The notes: a model not told the origin generated them from the sequence alone. A stretch of 64,000 nucleotides of DNA from Nageia nagi (GCA_050084985.1 JBITNC010000002.1:32302001-32366000); one strand, 5' to 3'. Positions 13,000-26,102 are shown, counted from the stretch's first letter. Numbers and translations are program-made.

Positions 13000-13690
13000 A
13001 TTCCTTTGAAACTTGATAATAATTTTTTCACCAAAAGCTAAGAAGATTCAACCCAAATATCGAAGGTATGATAAAGAAATAGGTCAAGAAAATGCTAGAT
13101 TTGAATATCATTTATCTCATCAGTATTTCATCATGGGTTGCTAGTATTGTTATTTTTAGAAAAAATAATGCTAAGATAATAATATGCATAGAATTCATAA
13201 CACTAAATTTGGATTCTATTAAAGATAATTACCAATTTCCCATGATGGATCACCTATTACAGATTGTTAATGGATCAAGAATGTTTTCCATATTGGATGG
13301 CTTTTCAAGCTTTAATCAAATATGGGTAAAAGAAGAAGATTAGTTTAAAATGATATTTACTACTCCATGAGGTACATTTCCTTATAATAAAATGCCTTTT
13401 GGATTAACCAACATAGGAGATACCTTCTAGATAGAAATGGATTATGCTTATAAAGATCTGATTAACAAGATCATTATGATTTACTTAGATGATATGAATG
13501 TATTTTCTATGAAAAGGGAATATCATCTTGATCATGTGGAAGAAGTTTTGAAGAAGTGCAAAGAGTTTGATATATTACTAAACACTAAGAAGTATATATT
13601 TGGGGTAACAGAAGAGAAGTTACTAGGTCACATTATCTCCAAAGGAGGAACAAAGATAGAACTAGAAAGATTCTAGACCATCAAGAAATT
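13000..13690 (+). pseudogene. Ty3/gypsy reverse transcriptase remnant
   Basis: Two open segments (13,092-13,343 and 13,437-13,676) are joined by a broken linker. Visible RT landmarks are V-A-S-I-V-I-F-R-K-N-N, a degenerate V/I-E-F-x-x-L-N, D-N-Y-x-F-P-M-M-D-H-L-L-Q, S-I-L-D-G-F-S-S-F-N-Q, then M-P-F-G-L-T-N in the linker, the catalytic Y-L-D-D at 13,482-13,493, F-S-M-K-R-E-Y-H-L-D-H and K-L-L-G-H-I-I-S-K-G-G. The catalytic Asp pair is kept, but stops, including one at a probable Gln codon between the two parts, break the frame. Confidence 0.85.
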
Positions 13691-14330
13691 ACTACTCCCA
13701 AATAGTAAAAAAAATTGGGAAAGTGAATTTTGTACATAGATTTATCCCAGACTTTACCAAAATTATCTTTCCATTGAGTAAAATGATGAAACAAAATATT
13801 GATTTCAAATGGGATAAAGAGGGAAGAGTGGCTTTTGAAGGGATTAAAGAAGCTCTTTGCAAGTGCTCCCATAATGGTGAAACAAAATTTTAAATAACCC
13901 TTCTAAATATACACTTATGCTTTTGATCATACTGTTAGTGCTATCCTCACTCAAATCATTGATGCTGATGAAAACATATGATTGTGCTCATGAGTCATGC
14001 ACTAAAAATCACTAAGTAAAAATATACATTCCTAGAGAAGAAAGCATTTGTAGTGGTTAAATCTATTAAACACATTAAAGTGTATATAAAAGGAAATGGA
14101 ACAATTACTTTTGTACCTGAACTTGTAATAAAAAATATTACTCACCAACCATGAATTGTATGAGACAAGAGGGTCATGGATAGTCGAATTATAAGGTCAT
14201 GATCTTATTTTCAAATCAATCAAAATAGTAAGAGGAAAAGGCTTATGCAAGATAATCGCTAATACCCTACCTTTAAAAGAGCTTCAAGAATAAAATGAAT
14301 TTGAAATCCCAAAGCTAGATACCACTACGA
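13691..14330 (+). pseudogene. RT connection and RNase H remnant
   Basis: Directly after RT the frame reads G-K-V-N-F-V-H-R-F-I-P-D-F, then F-K-W-D-K-E and F-E-G-I-K-E-A-L, the typical connection segment. The RNase H core follows as D-H-T-V-S-A-I-L-T-Q (near 13,930) where D-A-S-x-x-A-x-x-A-V-L-x-Q is usual. The domain ends with W-I-V-E-L and I-V-R-G-K-G-L-C-K near 14,180-14,260. Frames change several times. Confidence 0.7.
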
Positions 14331-14489
14331 AACCAAATGAAGTGATCCATAAGGAATTCTCTTGCATACTAGTAACCAAATCCAACTGGTATGATGACAT
14401 AGCAATATATCTCAAAACTAAAAAAATCTAAATAATTTATCACCAAATGCAAGATGACAAGATGACCACTATGTATCAAATCATGAAAG

Positions 14490-15680
14490 TACTATTTACA
14501 TGATAATATTTTGTTTAGAATTTTTTTTGATGGGTTATTACTTAGATGCATAGAAAATGATAAAATTCTCAAAGAATTTCATGATAGAGTACATGGTGTA
14601 CATTTTCCCCCAACTACTACTGCTTGTAAAATTATTAGAGTAAGATATTACTTGGTCTACACTTTTTCAAGACTACATTGCATGTGTCAAAACATATGTA
14701 GAATACTAGAGGTTTTTTGGTAGAGAATATTTTTGGAAATCCCCTCTTAAGTTGGTAATAGTTGACACACCTTTCTCTAAGTGGGGAATCGATTTCATAG
14801 GGAAAATAAACCCAACATCAAGCAAAGGACAAGCATTCATCATTATAAAAATTGAATATCTCACTAAATAGTTAGAATCAATTCCAACTTGGAGAGCTAC
14901 TTCTAGAGTCATAATCAATTTTTTAGAAAAGAACATCTACTTGAGATTTGAAGTTCCCATAACTATAGTTGTAAATAATGTGAGATGTTTTGACTTAGTA
15001 GAAATAACTAGTCATACCTTGAATTACAACATAGAGATTAAGCTAATTTCAAACTATTATCCTCATGTGAATGGTCTCATAGAATCTTCCAACAAAAATA
15101 TAAGAAGGATTATCATAAGAATTCTTTGATAGAATAAAAGAGATTAGCACATCTAACTATATTTTGCATTATGGTAAGATATAATTACACCAAAATAATT
15201 TACAAAGCATTCATACTTATATTTGGTATATAGATGAGAAGTTGTTCTACCAATTCAACTAAAAGTAACTTGTTTAAAGCTAGTGGAAAATGTCAAAGAA
15301 GAAGAACAACTCGTCAATCGATATTTTAAGTTGTTGGAATTGGATGAAAATCAAGAGATTGCAATTCAAAATGAAATTATGAATGAAAATAAGATGAATA
15401 ATTCTTTTGATCAATATGTGCATAACCAAGAATTTGAATTGGAAAAAAAAGTATGGTTGTAGGATAGCAAACACAAAGATAAAGGAAAACACCTAAAGTT
15501 TGAATCCTTATGGTTGGGATGTTACAAGATCTTTGAAAAAGTATTAGATGAAACCTACAAGCTATTAGATGGGAGGTATATTATTTTCCCAATCCCCTAT
15601 AATATCATCCACCTCAAAAAATTCTATCCTTATAGCATCAATGAAAACCAAATTGAGGATATACTCCTCAAGAAGGCATC
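14490..15680 (+). pseudogene. Integrase remnant with C-terminal domain
   Basis: The HHCC zinc-binding region lies near 14,560-14,640 (E-F-H-D-R-V-H-G-x-H-F, then T-x-A-C-K-I). The catalytic core follows: W-G-I-D-F-I-G with its Asp at 14,791-14,793, the second Asp changed (V-V-N-N instead of the usual D-N-G), and the Glu in N-G-L-I-E-S-S-N-K near 15,080. The C-terminal part (about 15,430-15,650) has V-W-L-x-D-S-K-H-K-D-K-G-K-H, S-L-W-L-G-C-Y-K-I and Y-N-I-I-H-L-K-K-F-Y-P. No chromodomain was seen. Stops interrupt every part. Confidence 0.8.
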
Positions 15681-15689
15681 TTGATGTCC

Positions 15690-16797
15690 TATTTTATTTA
15701 ATCATTTTTTTTTTGTGTTGTGCTTGGTTTTCTAAGATATTTTCCTAATTTAGGTTTAAAGACTCAAGGAGATCCTATGATTTATGTTGAAAGTACATAC
15801 ATAATAATATTCAAGAAAAATTTGTCAAAAGGGGGTTAGGGAAAAATAAATTCTTTCATGGTATGCACCCAAATATTTTACTTCTTTATCAACAATTGTG
15901 ATATGTGTTTTAATTAGCCCTTTATATTTTTAGAAATTACTTTGGTCACAACATTGATGCCTAGATTTCAAATCTTTCACATGAGTTCTATTTAATGGTC
16001 TATGATGAAGTAATAACATATCCCTAGTAATCACAAATAACTTTAATAGTCTAGTCATAAGGATTTGAGGATACTAGGGATGGATTAAATGGGTTGTTAT
16101 TTTTAAAATCACTAACCTAAATTTGGTAATACTGAGAGGGTCTATCTAACCAAAAGAATACTTTTACAATTCATCAATGGTCAAAGCAACTCCATCAGAG
16201 CTATATATGCTTAACTGATAGTGGTAGAAAAGCTTTGAATTCAATGGTATCCCTACTGAAGCTATAGATGCCTAATTGGAAGTAGAGGCAATGCCCTGTG
16301 TGAAAAGATACCATGGGTGCATATGATTAATTTTGAGTGTATATTTAGAGTGGACTAAAAGTTTAGCATCCTCAGATATAATAGAAGCTACGATGAACAT
16401 CTTTTGACACTTTCATACACTAGTTAAGGAAAGTTGCTACTTGATTTATGACTAATTAATCTATTTCTATATGATCATTACTTGATATCTAGATAACATT
16501 AATAGTGACCATAACATATTTTGGAGGGTTATTTTTTTTAAAATGTAATCCTAACTACTAGTAAAAATGAAAAGAAAATGTCATGTTGTGTAAGTGATTA
16601 TTCTCCTTACATCATCTTGTAGTCTTACTCAAGTTATCATACAAACATACTTGTGAACATTAAGAGAAGTTATCTTTGGTCTTTATTTTAACTTTTATTT
16701 GTTATTTTCATATCTTTTCTAGTTACATCACCTTAATAATTGAAGATGTTAGAATCTCTACCTTGATTCAAACCAAAACATACAAAAATAGATCCAA
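15690..16797 (+). other. 3' internal non-coding region of the giant element
   Basis: About 1.1 kb between integrase and the right LTR with no recognisable ORF. A purine tract AAAAGGGGG lies near 15,833, unusually far from the LTR to be the active polypurine tract. Confidence 0.45.
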
Positions 16798-18659
16798 TGT
16801 TACCACCCAAAATTTTATAAACTTGCAAGGGAGAAAAATTTCATTCTAACAAAGTCCTATATCCCCCATAATCAAGTTAAAAATTAAAAAAAAATTGAAT
16901 TTTCATATTTTTTTGAAGTACTTTTTCTTTGGTTGGATCTTAGGAGCCTTTAACAATGTTATCAACTTGTTGGATCCAACTAACTAATTTTTTCGATTCT
17001 CTTATTTTCTTTTGGTTGGATTGAAACTTAACTCAACATCATTATCATTAATCTCCTAGACTTGATCATCCATTTTACTTTATCTAGAGACAAATGCTTC
17101 TTGACCACACATCATAATTTATCATCATTATCATATTCTATCTAACTAGCCATCTTTTTATTGAGTCATATCCTCCAAGAAGTTAATAACAAGGAAATTA
17201 TTTCATCATCGATCTTCATGATCTAAATAACTATTTCCCATTAGTTGGATAGAGATCCTAAATGACCCACTATAGCCAAATTATCAACATTAGTATTTGC
17301 CACCTAACCAACACTTAGATCTTTAGTTAGACCCATAAGATCATAACTATCATCCCTAAGTTCATTTTAATTAAAGAGCTCCACCTAACCAACATTATCT
17401 CTTGATCAGATGAAGCAATAGCTTGATAACAACCTCCTATCATTTTATCATCACCCTTCACTACCCAACCAACACATTGAATCCCTCATTCAATGCACTT
17501 GTGCCTTCATTCAATTCATGTACTTGACTAAATATCGACCATTCATTTATTGACGCATGGTCCATTTGATGCATGATATGTGTCCCACCCATACCCTAAT
17601 GTGCCTATAAATATTACCTTATGGAATTGTAGTAGACTAGATCAAAACAAAAGATGAGGTTAGGAGATTACAAAGTTATCAAGTGAAGAAATATGTAAAT
17701 TTTAACTCCCTTAATACTCTCATGCATTTGACTAATGTGAAGTTAAAACGTTGAGTTGGATGTATGATATCGATAATGATATATGAAAAGGACTCTTTTT
17801 ATCTCTAATCCTGATTCAATTAATAGACTATTGATTACAAGTACCAAGGTTAATTAGGAGGAGGAGTTCGATGATGATGATGTAGAAAGGTAAAATTTTA
17901 AAGTCCTTGCAAGTCGTATCCAAGAAGGCTTGGACAAGATTATTTTGGGAGAAGATTTTTGAAGTCTTCAACTTGACCAAGAATAAAAATACTAAGCCTT
18001 AAGGTTGAATCCTAGAAAGAAGATTGATAATTGGATCTAACCAAGTAAAGCTAAGTTATCAAACCTATAGATCCAACCAACAAGGAGTGATGGTTGGAAG
18101 GAATAAGAAGATAATGATGACAAAGAAAGAGGTTCATCAATTGTCCCCTCAATATGACCTAATGAATATTTGTCTAAGTAATTGGGTCATAGCCTCAAGA
18201 GAGATAACCAAATTTGATGAAAGTTATTATTCATGTATGAAGTTCAACCTAATATAAAATTATTTAAGTGTTGATGGTAAGGGAAAATATGATATTGACA
18301 ATAAAAAAAGTGTAATATTAGTTGAATAACTTCTCAAACCAACCCAATTGGAAATCAAGTTAAGTCTCATGATCAAATCTTTGAGACCTACAATGACTAA
18401 AAATTTTCAAATTTTATCAATCCATTAAGTTCAATGATAGAAAGGATGAATTTTGCTAAGTATTGAGTTGGAAGATTGATGAAGGTGATGATGATAATAA
18501 ATTACTAAAAGTGTTCAAGTATTTTAGCTTGACAAAGAGGAAATGTTTGTCCTAATTATAATATAGAAAATTAAAATCCCACTTTAATATCAAAATTTCT
18601 AACTAATATTCTTATTTTACAAAATGAGCACCTAGAAAGATAAGATCATAAAGAGTCTT

Positions 18660-21600
18660 ATGAAGGCTTCTTTAATCAATCTACATAAGGAAGGTAGCAA
18701 GCCCTAAGATATTCATTTACAAGATAGCCTTAAATTCATCAGGGATATAGAGTGTAGTCATAATGATCCCAAGAAAATGAGTGATATTGTTGATAAATTG
18801 ATAAAGGAGTGAGAGAGAAATGATGTCATATATTATTTCAATATTTTCAAAGTCATAGTTTTCCCATTTGTAGTACATTTCTCAAAGCTAACATTAGCTA
18901 TATTAGAATATTTAGACATAAGAAAACAAAACTCAGAGACTATAAGGATAAAGTCATAGCTGACTTCCCCCCTAAAGGGATATAATCTACCTTCAATTGA
19001 TCTAAAAAGGGGATTATATATAAAAAAGAGCAATTAAATTCCAAATTTAATAAGATACACAAATCGATCAATTTGGTTAGAGATTTGTTGAAGCCAAAAT
19101 ATTGAGAGTTGGTCTATTGAAGGGTCATGGTGGTGGATAAAGTGTGATTTTAGGAAAGCACTCATATCTTATTGAGCTTATTATGTTAGGTCACCAAAAA
19201 GGACACTGATGTTCATTTGAAAAAGGATATTTTAGGATTTCTACTGAAGATTGGAGAGGGAAGAAAAATAAGGTTGAGTGTGGTGATCAGTGATACACTG
19301 ATTAAATATCTTTCCTCCATCAAGACAAAATTCAATTTTACATGAATTCTTACTTGGTTTATTTCTTATTACATGGGAAAAATAGGCTTAAGTTTATAGG
19401 CATTGGAGAGTTAATTAGGAAACTAGATATTCCATTTTATGTCATGTGCCCCAAGTAGAAAGTTAAAAATAAATGGAATGATGTTTAGATGAGAAAATAT
19501 AAGTGGGATTTTATCATTTATAAGGAATTAAAAGGGCCAAGTTGGATACAAAGGATTTCATAGGATTCAAGGAAAGCCCTCAAAGGGTTGGCTATTTTTT
19601 ATCTAGAAGAGCATTTTTTTCTTACATTTGAGTCTATGGAATAGAATTGGCACCCAAAAGACTACTGAAGCATGTGAGAAATAAGCTTATGATATTTGAA
19701 GTTATAATGTAATTGAAATATCAATATAAAAATATTTTAAGGATAAAGATGGTAATGATCAAGCTTCCTTTTTAATTAGGGTATTATGCATGTAATACTT
19801 GTATAGAGGAAGAAATAATGACCTTATAGTTGGAGTCTTATAGTTTGGGGAAAATGAATGTTGTAAAGAACTATGATCCTGAGGGGCTTATTGATGCATA
19901 TTTCAAAGCAAATTTCAACTCATCATGTCAACATAAATATATGGGAGGAGTTGAAAGATATCACAATGTGATATTTGATATTCAAATCCTAGACATATCC
20001 TATAAAATCAAGTAGGAGTAGGAATAAGAAAAAATGAAAGAAAAGGTAGTCACTATTTATTTTTCTCCCATTGACTTAAAATTATTAAGAATACATTTGA
20101 TACCTCTTTAGTGTAGAGCACCCCTTAAATAATCTTTAAATTAGGTAGCTATAGTAGGTATTGATCAATTTAGAACCATGGAAAATGTAAATGTTATTGA
20201 TTTACTGCAAAGTACCTACTCTCTTAAGGAGTCTCTAGAAGATGGAGGCATTGAGGAGCTATTGCATGAATTGGAAGAAGCTTTTGAGATGAAAAAAGAA
20301 GGTGATAAAGAAGTACATTACAATGAGGATATGGAAGATGAACTTAATGCAATATAAGTTTCAAAATTTGAGGAGTATAGTGAAGAAAAGGATAATGATG
20401 GGGAAGGAATTTAGAAATTTGAAAGCTCAAGCTAGTTGTCTTCAAGAAGTAGGAACCAAGATGAAAATGAAAGAAAAGATAAATTTATCCATTTCATAGG
20501 CTTTAAATAAGAATTTGAGATAATTTTGAGCCCTCCACATGAAAAATAAGTAGTTCTAACACACATGTTGGGGAAAGATTCATCCTAAAGCCATAGTTCA
20601 AAGAAATCTCAAAAGGGTACTCCTAAAGGATCGACATGACAAACAAGGAAATCACTTCAAGATTTTTTATAGGTCCTAATGGTACTAATGAAGGAGGAAA
20701 ATCTAATGATGGGGATGATAATGATGAGAAAAATATTTATAGGATAAAGAAGAGAAAATAAGATGAGCATGACCAAGCTTCGAAGAAGCATCCCATTCAT
20801 ATAAATCCACCTCAACAACCCCAAAAAGTAAATAACAAGACTTGTTTAGGAGTGGATATGAATGCTTACCTAAAAATTTTACAATACATGATAAAAGGTG
20901 AAGATTATGGAGCATATGGAGATGGTGATGATGATGATGATTCCCTTTTGACAACCCTAAAGCTACTCTAAAGTTTTTCTAGTACTAGCTTTGATGGAAA
21001 AAATTTAGTGAAGAAAATATGTAATAATAAAAAGAGACCCAAAGATGCAGCCACCCTTATAATCCATATTGATAAATATGATATTGAAAAAATTTGATGA
21101 AGATGGAATGACCTACATGGGAAAATTAGTTATGGACCATATACAAAAACTAGTAAACAACACAATTCGTGGATCAAAGAGTTAGAAGGGAAACTCAAAG
21201 AGGAAAAAGCAAAAGGGAAGAATTGGGAATTTTTTTACTTAAGATAATACTGCCTTGAAGATCAATTTTCATAAGGGAGATGCATTTACTAAGAAGGTTC
21301 AATCTCTCATCAACCAACTACTTAACACCCTAGATAGCACTTATGATTTATACATCAAGAAAGAATTGAAAGATATGGAAAAGACCATAGAAACAATGAA
21401 ATAAATTTAGGAAGCCAATGTTCAATTCATTTTGAGCTCAAAGAAGTAGTGGGGAAAAATAATGATTACCTAAATGATAATATATGATAAATTATTTTTC
21501 TATCATAGGTATTTCCCAATAACCAAATAAAAATACAAATGGATGTTGACCAGATTTAGAGTGGCATATGAGATATTGAAGATCATCATTTAGACCATGA

Positions 21601-21909
21601 GTATTCAATTCTTTGATGGGACTACACTAGTGTAGAAAATGTAATTGCAAGGCTAGTTTCAAAACAATGTTAGAGGCATAGTTGTTAACTAATGATATTA
21701 AATCTATTCAAGGTTAGAGTCTTCTATAAACATATTATTCATTAGTTATTTTTGAGCTAACATAATGTGATCTAATGGATGAAATCCAAATATTATACAA
21801 TGAAACAACTATAGATGCTAATGGTCTAAAGCTACATATGTGTAAATTAGTTAAGTTAATAGGGAAGGATCTACAAAAGAAGTTGGTAGATTCATTGAAG
21901 AGTAATTGA
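18660..21909 (+). pseudogene. Second copy of the U3 ORF, in the 3' LTR
   Basis: Same start context (ATGAAGGCTTC) and same end (S-L-K-S-N then TGA) as 4,403-7,640. The best preserved part is 19,830-20,015 with SYSLGKMNVVKNY and EGLIDAYFK. Comparing the two copies shows that where one has a stop the other sometimes keeps a sense codon, which supports an original long frame. For example, the region near 19,470-19,500 has TAG where the first copy has TGG (Trp). Function unknown. Confidence 0.55.
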
Positions 21910-22355
21910 AGCTCTACCCATGTATCAACCCTTGGATAGGGTTAACTTGTAAATTGAAGAAAATAATTTTTCAATTTTTGAAGTGAGATTTAACCCATGT
22001 CTCACACCTTGGATAGGGTAATTGGAAAAGTTGGACTAATAGAAATTCCCATTTCACTTCTTAAGTTGAGAAAGATGAGTTGTTGATTGTTTTGATGGAG
22101 TCCCATGCATGTTTCACCCTTTGGATAGGGTTATTTGGTAAGAGAAAAGTATTGTTTGACTTATTGAAAGTACCATTCCACATCTTTATTTGAAGAATAC
22201 ACATGGCGAGTTGAGAAGAATTAGAATATGTTTGTTTTTTATTTATTTATCACTTTTTATTTACAAAGGGAATTTGAAGAGTCTCCTAAAGTTGAGACAT
22301 TTTTGTAATTGAAATAAGTATATGAATAGTTAGGTTTTTCCACCTTCTTTGATCT

Positions 22356-22363
22356 TATAAAAG
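22356..22363 (+). promoter_or_regulatory. TATA box of the 3' LTR
   Basis: TATAAAAG followed by GGAGGTGAGG and CTCTCTCTCTC, colinear with 8,079-8,086. Confidence 0.6.
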
Positions 22364-22916
22364 GGAGGTGAGGTTATTCTAAACTCTCTCTCTCATTGTT
22401 GCAAGGAACTATAATATTTTTAAATATTAGTAAAGAAGACTTGATTGCTCTTATGATGTAATTCTATTGTTATTATTTTCATGTGTGGATGATTTTGTTA
22501 CCAGTTAATTAGTAAACTAGTGTTTCATGTGATTGTGAGAACCTTTTTTTATTTTTGCAAGCATTGCACCAAGACTTATAATTGATAGTTAAGACCAATA
22601 CAAGTAAATCAATACTAATTTTTTTATTAAGATGATAGGATAAAGAATTTCACTTTTTTTATTGAACTAATATTTAGGTATATCCTTAACTATTTTAATT
22701 TTAAGCAAGCTTTGTAGCTGAAATTATTGTAAGTTATCTACTCTTACCAAGTTATCAATAAAAAAGAAGAGTTTTCTAGTTAGGAACTCCTACAATAATC
22801 AATTGATTTCAATTCATTTGAAGAAGATTGAAGGTATTGAGGACCCCTTATTAAAAAGGAGGATTGCATAGTCCCTTGCTATCCCCTTTTCATCTTGCAA
22901 GGAAAAATCATTAACA

Positions 22917-22921
22917 AATCC
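22917..22921. other. Target-site duplication AATCC, right copy
   Basis: Matches 2,542-2,546. Confidence 0.85.
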
Positions 22922-23890
22922 TTCAATATCATATGGTGTCTAGCTCTATAAGTAAGTATAGGTCCAAGGCTAAGACACATGAGCCCTAGGTTGGACATAA
23001 TTCTCGACATGGTAGGAACTAGTTGTATTTATGACTTATTTCATATATATATCCATTTTTGATGATTTTGTTTGATTTTTATGAATTTATTATGCATTCT
23101 ACTTTTTCATTTTTACATGTTATGAAACATTACGTTAAATAATACATACGAATATTTATTTAATAACAAAAAGGAAACATTAACTTAAACACACAATATA
23201 TTTCATAACATTTTAAATAAAGTTTTATGAAAATAAAAATTATAACTTTTACATGGTCATGAAGAAAGGACACATTTTAACAAAAATAAGAAACAATCAA
23301 TTTTTGTAGGCCTAAAATATAGTGACATCATTAGGATACAACGATGTTGCTTGATTAATAAGAGAAAAAATATTTTATAAAAGAGACAAAATTCATAATT
23401 TTTTTTTGAAACATGGAAAAAGGAGTTTAGTTTTAATGGAAACAAAGGATGAATTTTGAAAGACCTAGGCTATTATGTAAAATACCTAATGAGAAAGATA
23501 GCACTAAGTTTGCTAAGTTTTTCAATCATTAATACTTTTTTGTTGATACCAAATTCAATTATTACTTTAGTTATCAGTTTAAATTTTTATGTTGGTTAAC
23601 ATAGAGATGCTATTGGAATCCAACAATATTTATAGGATATAGGCATAGAAGAATACATAATTTTTATGATACATTTTAAATTTTCATTTAATGATTAAAA
23701 AATACAATATTAGCTATAGGTAATAAAAGTTTATGAAACAACCCAAATTCTATCAACATCATATATCATACCTAGAAATTGTGGTTGTTGTACTTATGAT
23801 TGTAATTGAGGAACACTTACAAAATTAGTTTTTACTTGCTTCCCATCTTTGTTAAGTTATGCATTCTTGAATTATGAGAAAAGATTATTC
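22922..23890. other. AT-rich stretch without a recognised gene
   Basis: Lies between the giant element and the minus-strand gag remnant. Only short chance frames are present. Confidence 0.4.
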
Positions 23891-25497
23891 AAGATATTTA
23901 GCCTTTGATTATGTGGATGTAGGTCCATTTTGTACCACCTTTTCCCTGTGTTGCTACAAAACTTCATTTAAAACCTCATGATCAAATTTAAATTTACCTT
24001 CATCATTTAAATACTATATTAAATTTTTTAAATGAAAATACTCTTTTGTAGCATGATCGACTCTTCTATGGAAGTTACAAAAGAGGTGTGCTTGATATCC
24101 CAAAGGTTTTATTCAAGGGGGATCTTTTATGGGTGGATAACAGATTAGGTTCATTTTAAATTTTTAACTAAGGCATATAAGATATCATTTGTATCTTCAT
24201 GAAATTCAATATATTATCTTCATGATCATCTAGGTTACCACACTTCAATATCATCATTTTGGTTTCTAGTTTAGGTTGAGTTTGGACTTCCTAGGCTTTG
24301 CAAAAAAAATGGGTTTGAGGACTATTTTGTGCTTCATGTGATCTAATGGTTCATTTAAGGATTTATGAAGAGCTTCCTTAATAATCATCTCATCTATCAA
24401 TTTATCATAAGGAAAATCTTGGAAGTCAAAGAAATCATTTCTATAGGATGGTAATAAGGCTTCAAAAAGGATATGTTTCTTTCCTCTATTAGGGATGCTT
24501 TAGACCATTCAATAATGAAATCACTAAAGAGTTATCCTTTATTTTATTTTAAATTATATATGTTTAATGGGGATGGTTATTATGTGATATATAAGTAATA
24601 TCTAGCAAGAAATGCCTTAACTATATTATTAAAACATGTAATACTTTCATTAGGTAGATTAGTAAACCATAAGAATGGATTTGCTCACAAAATAAGAGGA
24701 AATAATTTAGCTAATAAAACATCATCATTATCAAATGAAATAAATTCTAAATGAAACCTTTGTAAATTTACTCTAGGAGACAATAATGACATCAAACATT
24801 ATAAAAGTTATATGTTTATCATACCTTTTTTAGCGAATATGCTATCAGAATGGATGTTCATTTCCTCTTGAAACCATAGGTGCAAATTTATTGATACAAG
24901 CCAATATAGATTCAATTTGTTGCTTTTGTTGTGAAATATGGTTGATTGCATGATTTATATTTACTTGCCTTGATGGTCCATTGATATCTTTATCCTTATC
25001 TTTGGCTAATCCTATAAATAATCCAAACCATTAAAACTTTTCTTGTTCTAATGTTCTTACCAACTTGTTAACCATTTCCTTTTTGTATTTTGGTGAAGCT
25101 AATTTGAAATCCATATCAAGTTTTAGAAAACTCAAGTCTTTTTTTAATATTGCATATTCATCATCTAACCATCCGAGTCTCCATCTCATATCATATTCTA
25201 TTGCTGGATCTAGTTCATCCATTCAAACATTAGGGATGACTTGTCTATTAAGTACTTCATATTTTGTAATATCAATTAGCTCCTCTTCATCAATATTATC
25301 TTCCTTTTATTTTTCACATTTTGAAGGTATCTATTGGATTATGAGATATTCTTTGGCAACCCTTGATGTTTGTGGATTTGGCATAGGATACGAATTGGTG
25401 AGTAAGGCAAGGGCATTAGGCTCAACATCACTGCTAGGTTCTATTTGACTAGGAGGTAACTATTTTTGGGATTAAAAATTAGGGAAATTGTTAGGTA
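23890..25497 (-). pseudogene. Ty3/gypsy gag remnant, C-terminal part (host of nested insertion)
   Basis: Read on the minus strand from 25,497 downwards. A Pro/Ser-rich stretch leads to a segment open at 25,222-25,031 with EYDMRWRLGWLDDEYAILKK. The gag capsid-like core follows at about 24,790-24,490: L-A-K-L-F-P-L, W-F-T-N-L-P, F-N-N-I-V-K-A-F-L-A-R-Y, Y-N-L-K, F-S-D-F-I-I-x-W. Near 24,090-24,050 a degenerate zinc-knuckle-like motif (F-C-N-F-H-R-R-V-D-H-A-T) is visible. This is the usual order for gag of plant Ty3/gypsy elements. It continues upstream across the nested element at 30,004-30,560. Many stops are present. Confidence 0.6.
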
Positions 25498-25502
25498 ATA
25501 AT
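25498..25502. other. Target-site duplication ATAAT, left copy
   Basis: Identical to 29,999-30,003, bounding the nested LTR element. Confidence 0.9.
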
Positions 25503-26094
25503 TGTTGATTGAGATTGTGTAATATGTGCGCCTGGAACAATCTTAACCAAAGTAGTTCACGAACAGACTATGGGACGCAGCCTGATCTCCGGAGAAGGCC
25601 GGTTCCTTATCCATTGGGTAAAGAAAAAGTAACAGGAAAGAGATAAAAAGAGTAGGGAGCGAGAGATTCAAGCAAAAGGATAGGGTAACAAGAAAGGAAG
25701 TAAAAGGATAGGGTAACGAGAGAGGAAGTAAAGGGATAGGGTAACGAGAGAGAAAGCAAAGGGGTAGATCACTAGTTCAGCGCGGGCTTTCGCAGTGTGC
25801 GAAACCTTGGCCTGAATCTAGTGTCGCAGCCACAGAACAAGTTCTCACTCTCTGAATAGCTCCCCAGCTTCTACTCTACCATGTAGCAGACACAGTTATA
25901 CTAGCAACCCGCAACTATTACTCAGGAAACAAGCTAAGCTGCCACAATGTAACCAAATTAAGAATAACAATTACGAGTGCTAGACAAGAAAGGTCAAGAT
26001 GGTTTCATAGTACCGGACTGAAGCTACAGGTCTTCGAGAACAAATGAAAAGGGCAATACTAGGCTTCCGACCCTAGTTTCTCTTTATTTTCATA

Positions 26095-26102
26095 TATTTA
26101 TA
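26095..26102 (-). promoter_or_regulatory. TATA box in LTR (minus strand)
   Basis: TATAAATA on the minus strand, followed by TATGAAAATAAAGAG. It lies downstream, in the minus-strand sense, of the palindrome array, so that array would be in U3. In the other LTR one base is missing and the motif reads GATAAATA. Confidence 0.5.

Larger units (their letters stand above)
2547..22916 (+). mobile_element. 20.4 kb Ty3/gypsy LTR retrotransposon with ~6.1 kb LTRs
   Basis: Two colinear direct copies (2,547-8,640 and 16,798-22,916) flank a region that reads gag, protease, RNase H, RT, RNase H, integrase on the plus strand. The right LTR starts TGTTACC and both LTRs end TTAACA; the left LTR starts TATTACC, one transition away from TG. 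The 5 bases before the left LTR (2,542-2,546) and after the right LTR (22,917-22,921) are both AATCC, as expected for a 5-bp target duplication. A primer-binding-like site lies 4 nt inside the left LTR. The LTR copies look roughly 80-85% identical in a segment compared by eye, so the insertion is old. Every coding domain is broken by stops and frameshifts. A purine tract AAAAGGGGG sits near 15,833, far from the right LTR; I saw no clear polypurine tract at its edge. Confidence 0.9.
16798..22916 (+). repeat. 3' LTR (6,119 bp) of the giant element
   Basis: Starts TGTTACCACCC, ends TTAACA, and is colinear with 2,547-8,640 through its whole length. Short indels account for the 25 bp length difference. 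Confidence 0.88.

Noticed and set aside
15825-15845. Polypurine tract AAAAGGGGG as the left edge of the 3' LTR
   Set aside because: Sequence after it (15,840-16,797) has no counterpart upstream of 2,547, so the LTR does not start there.
2547-22916. Two unrelated segmental duplications instead of one element
   Set aside because: The AATCC target duplication, terminal TG/CA, primer site and gag-pol between the copies all fit one LTR retrotransposon.
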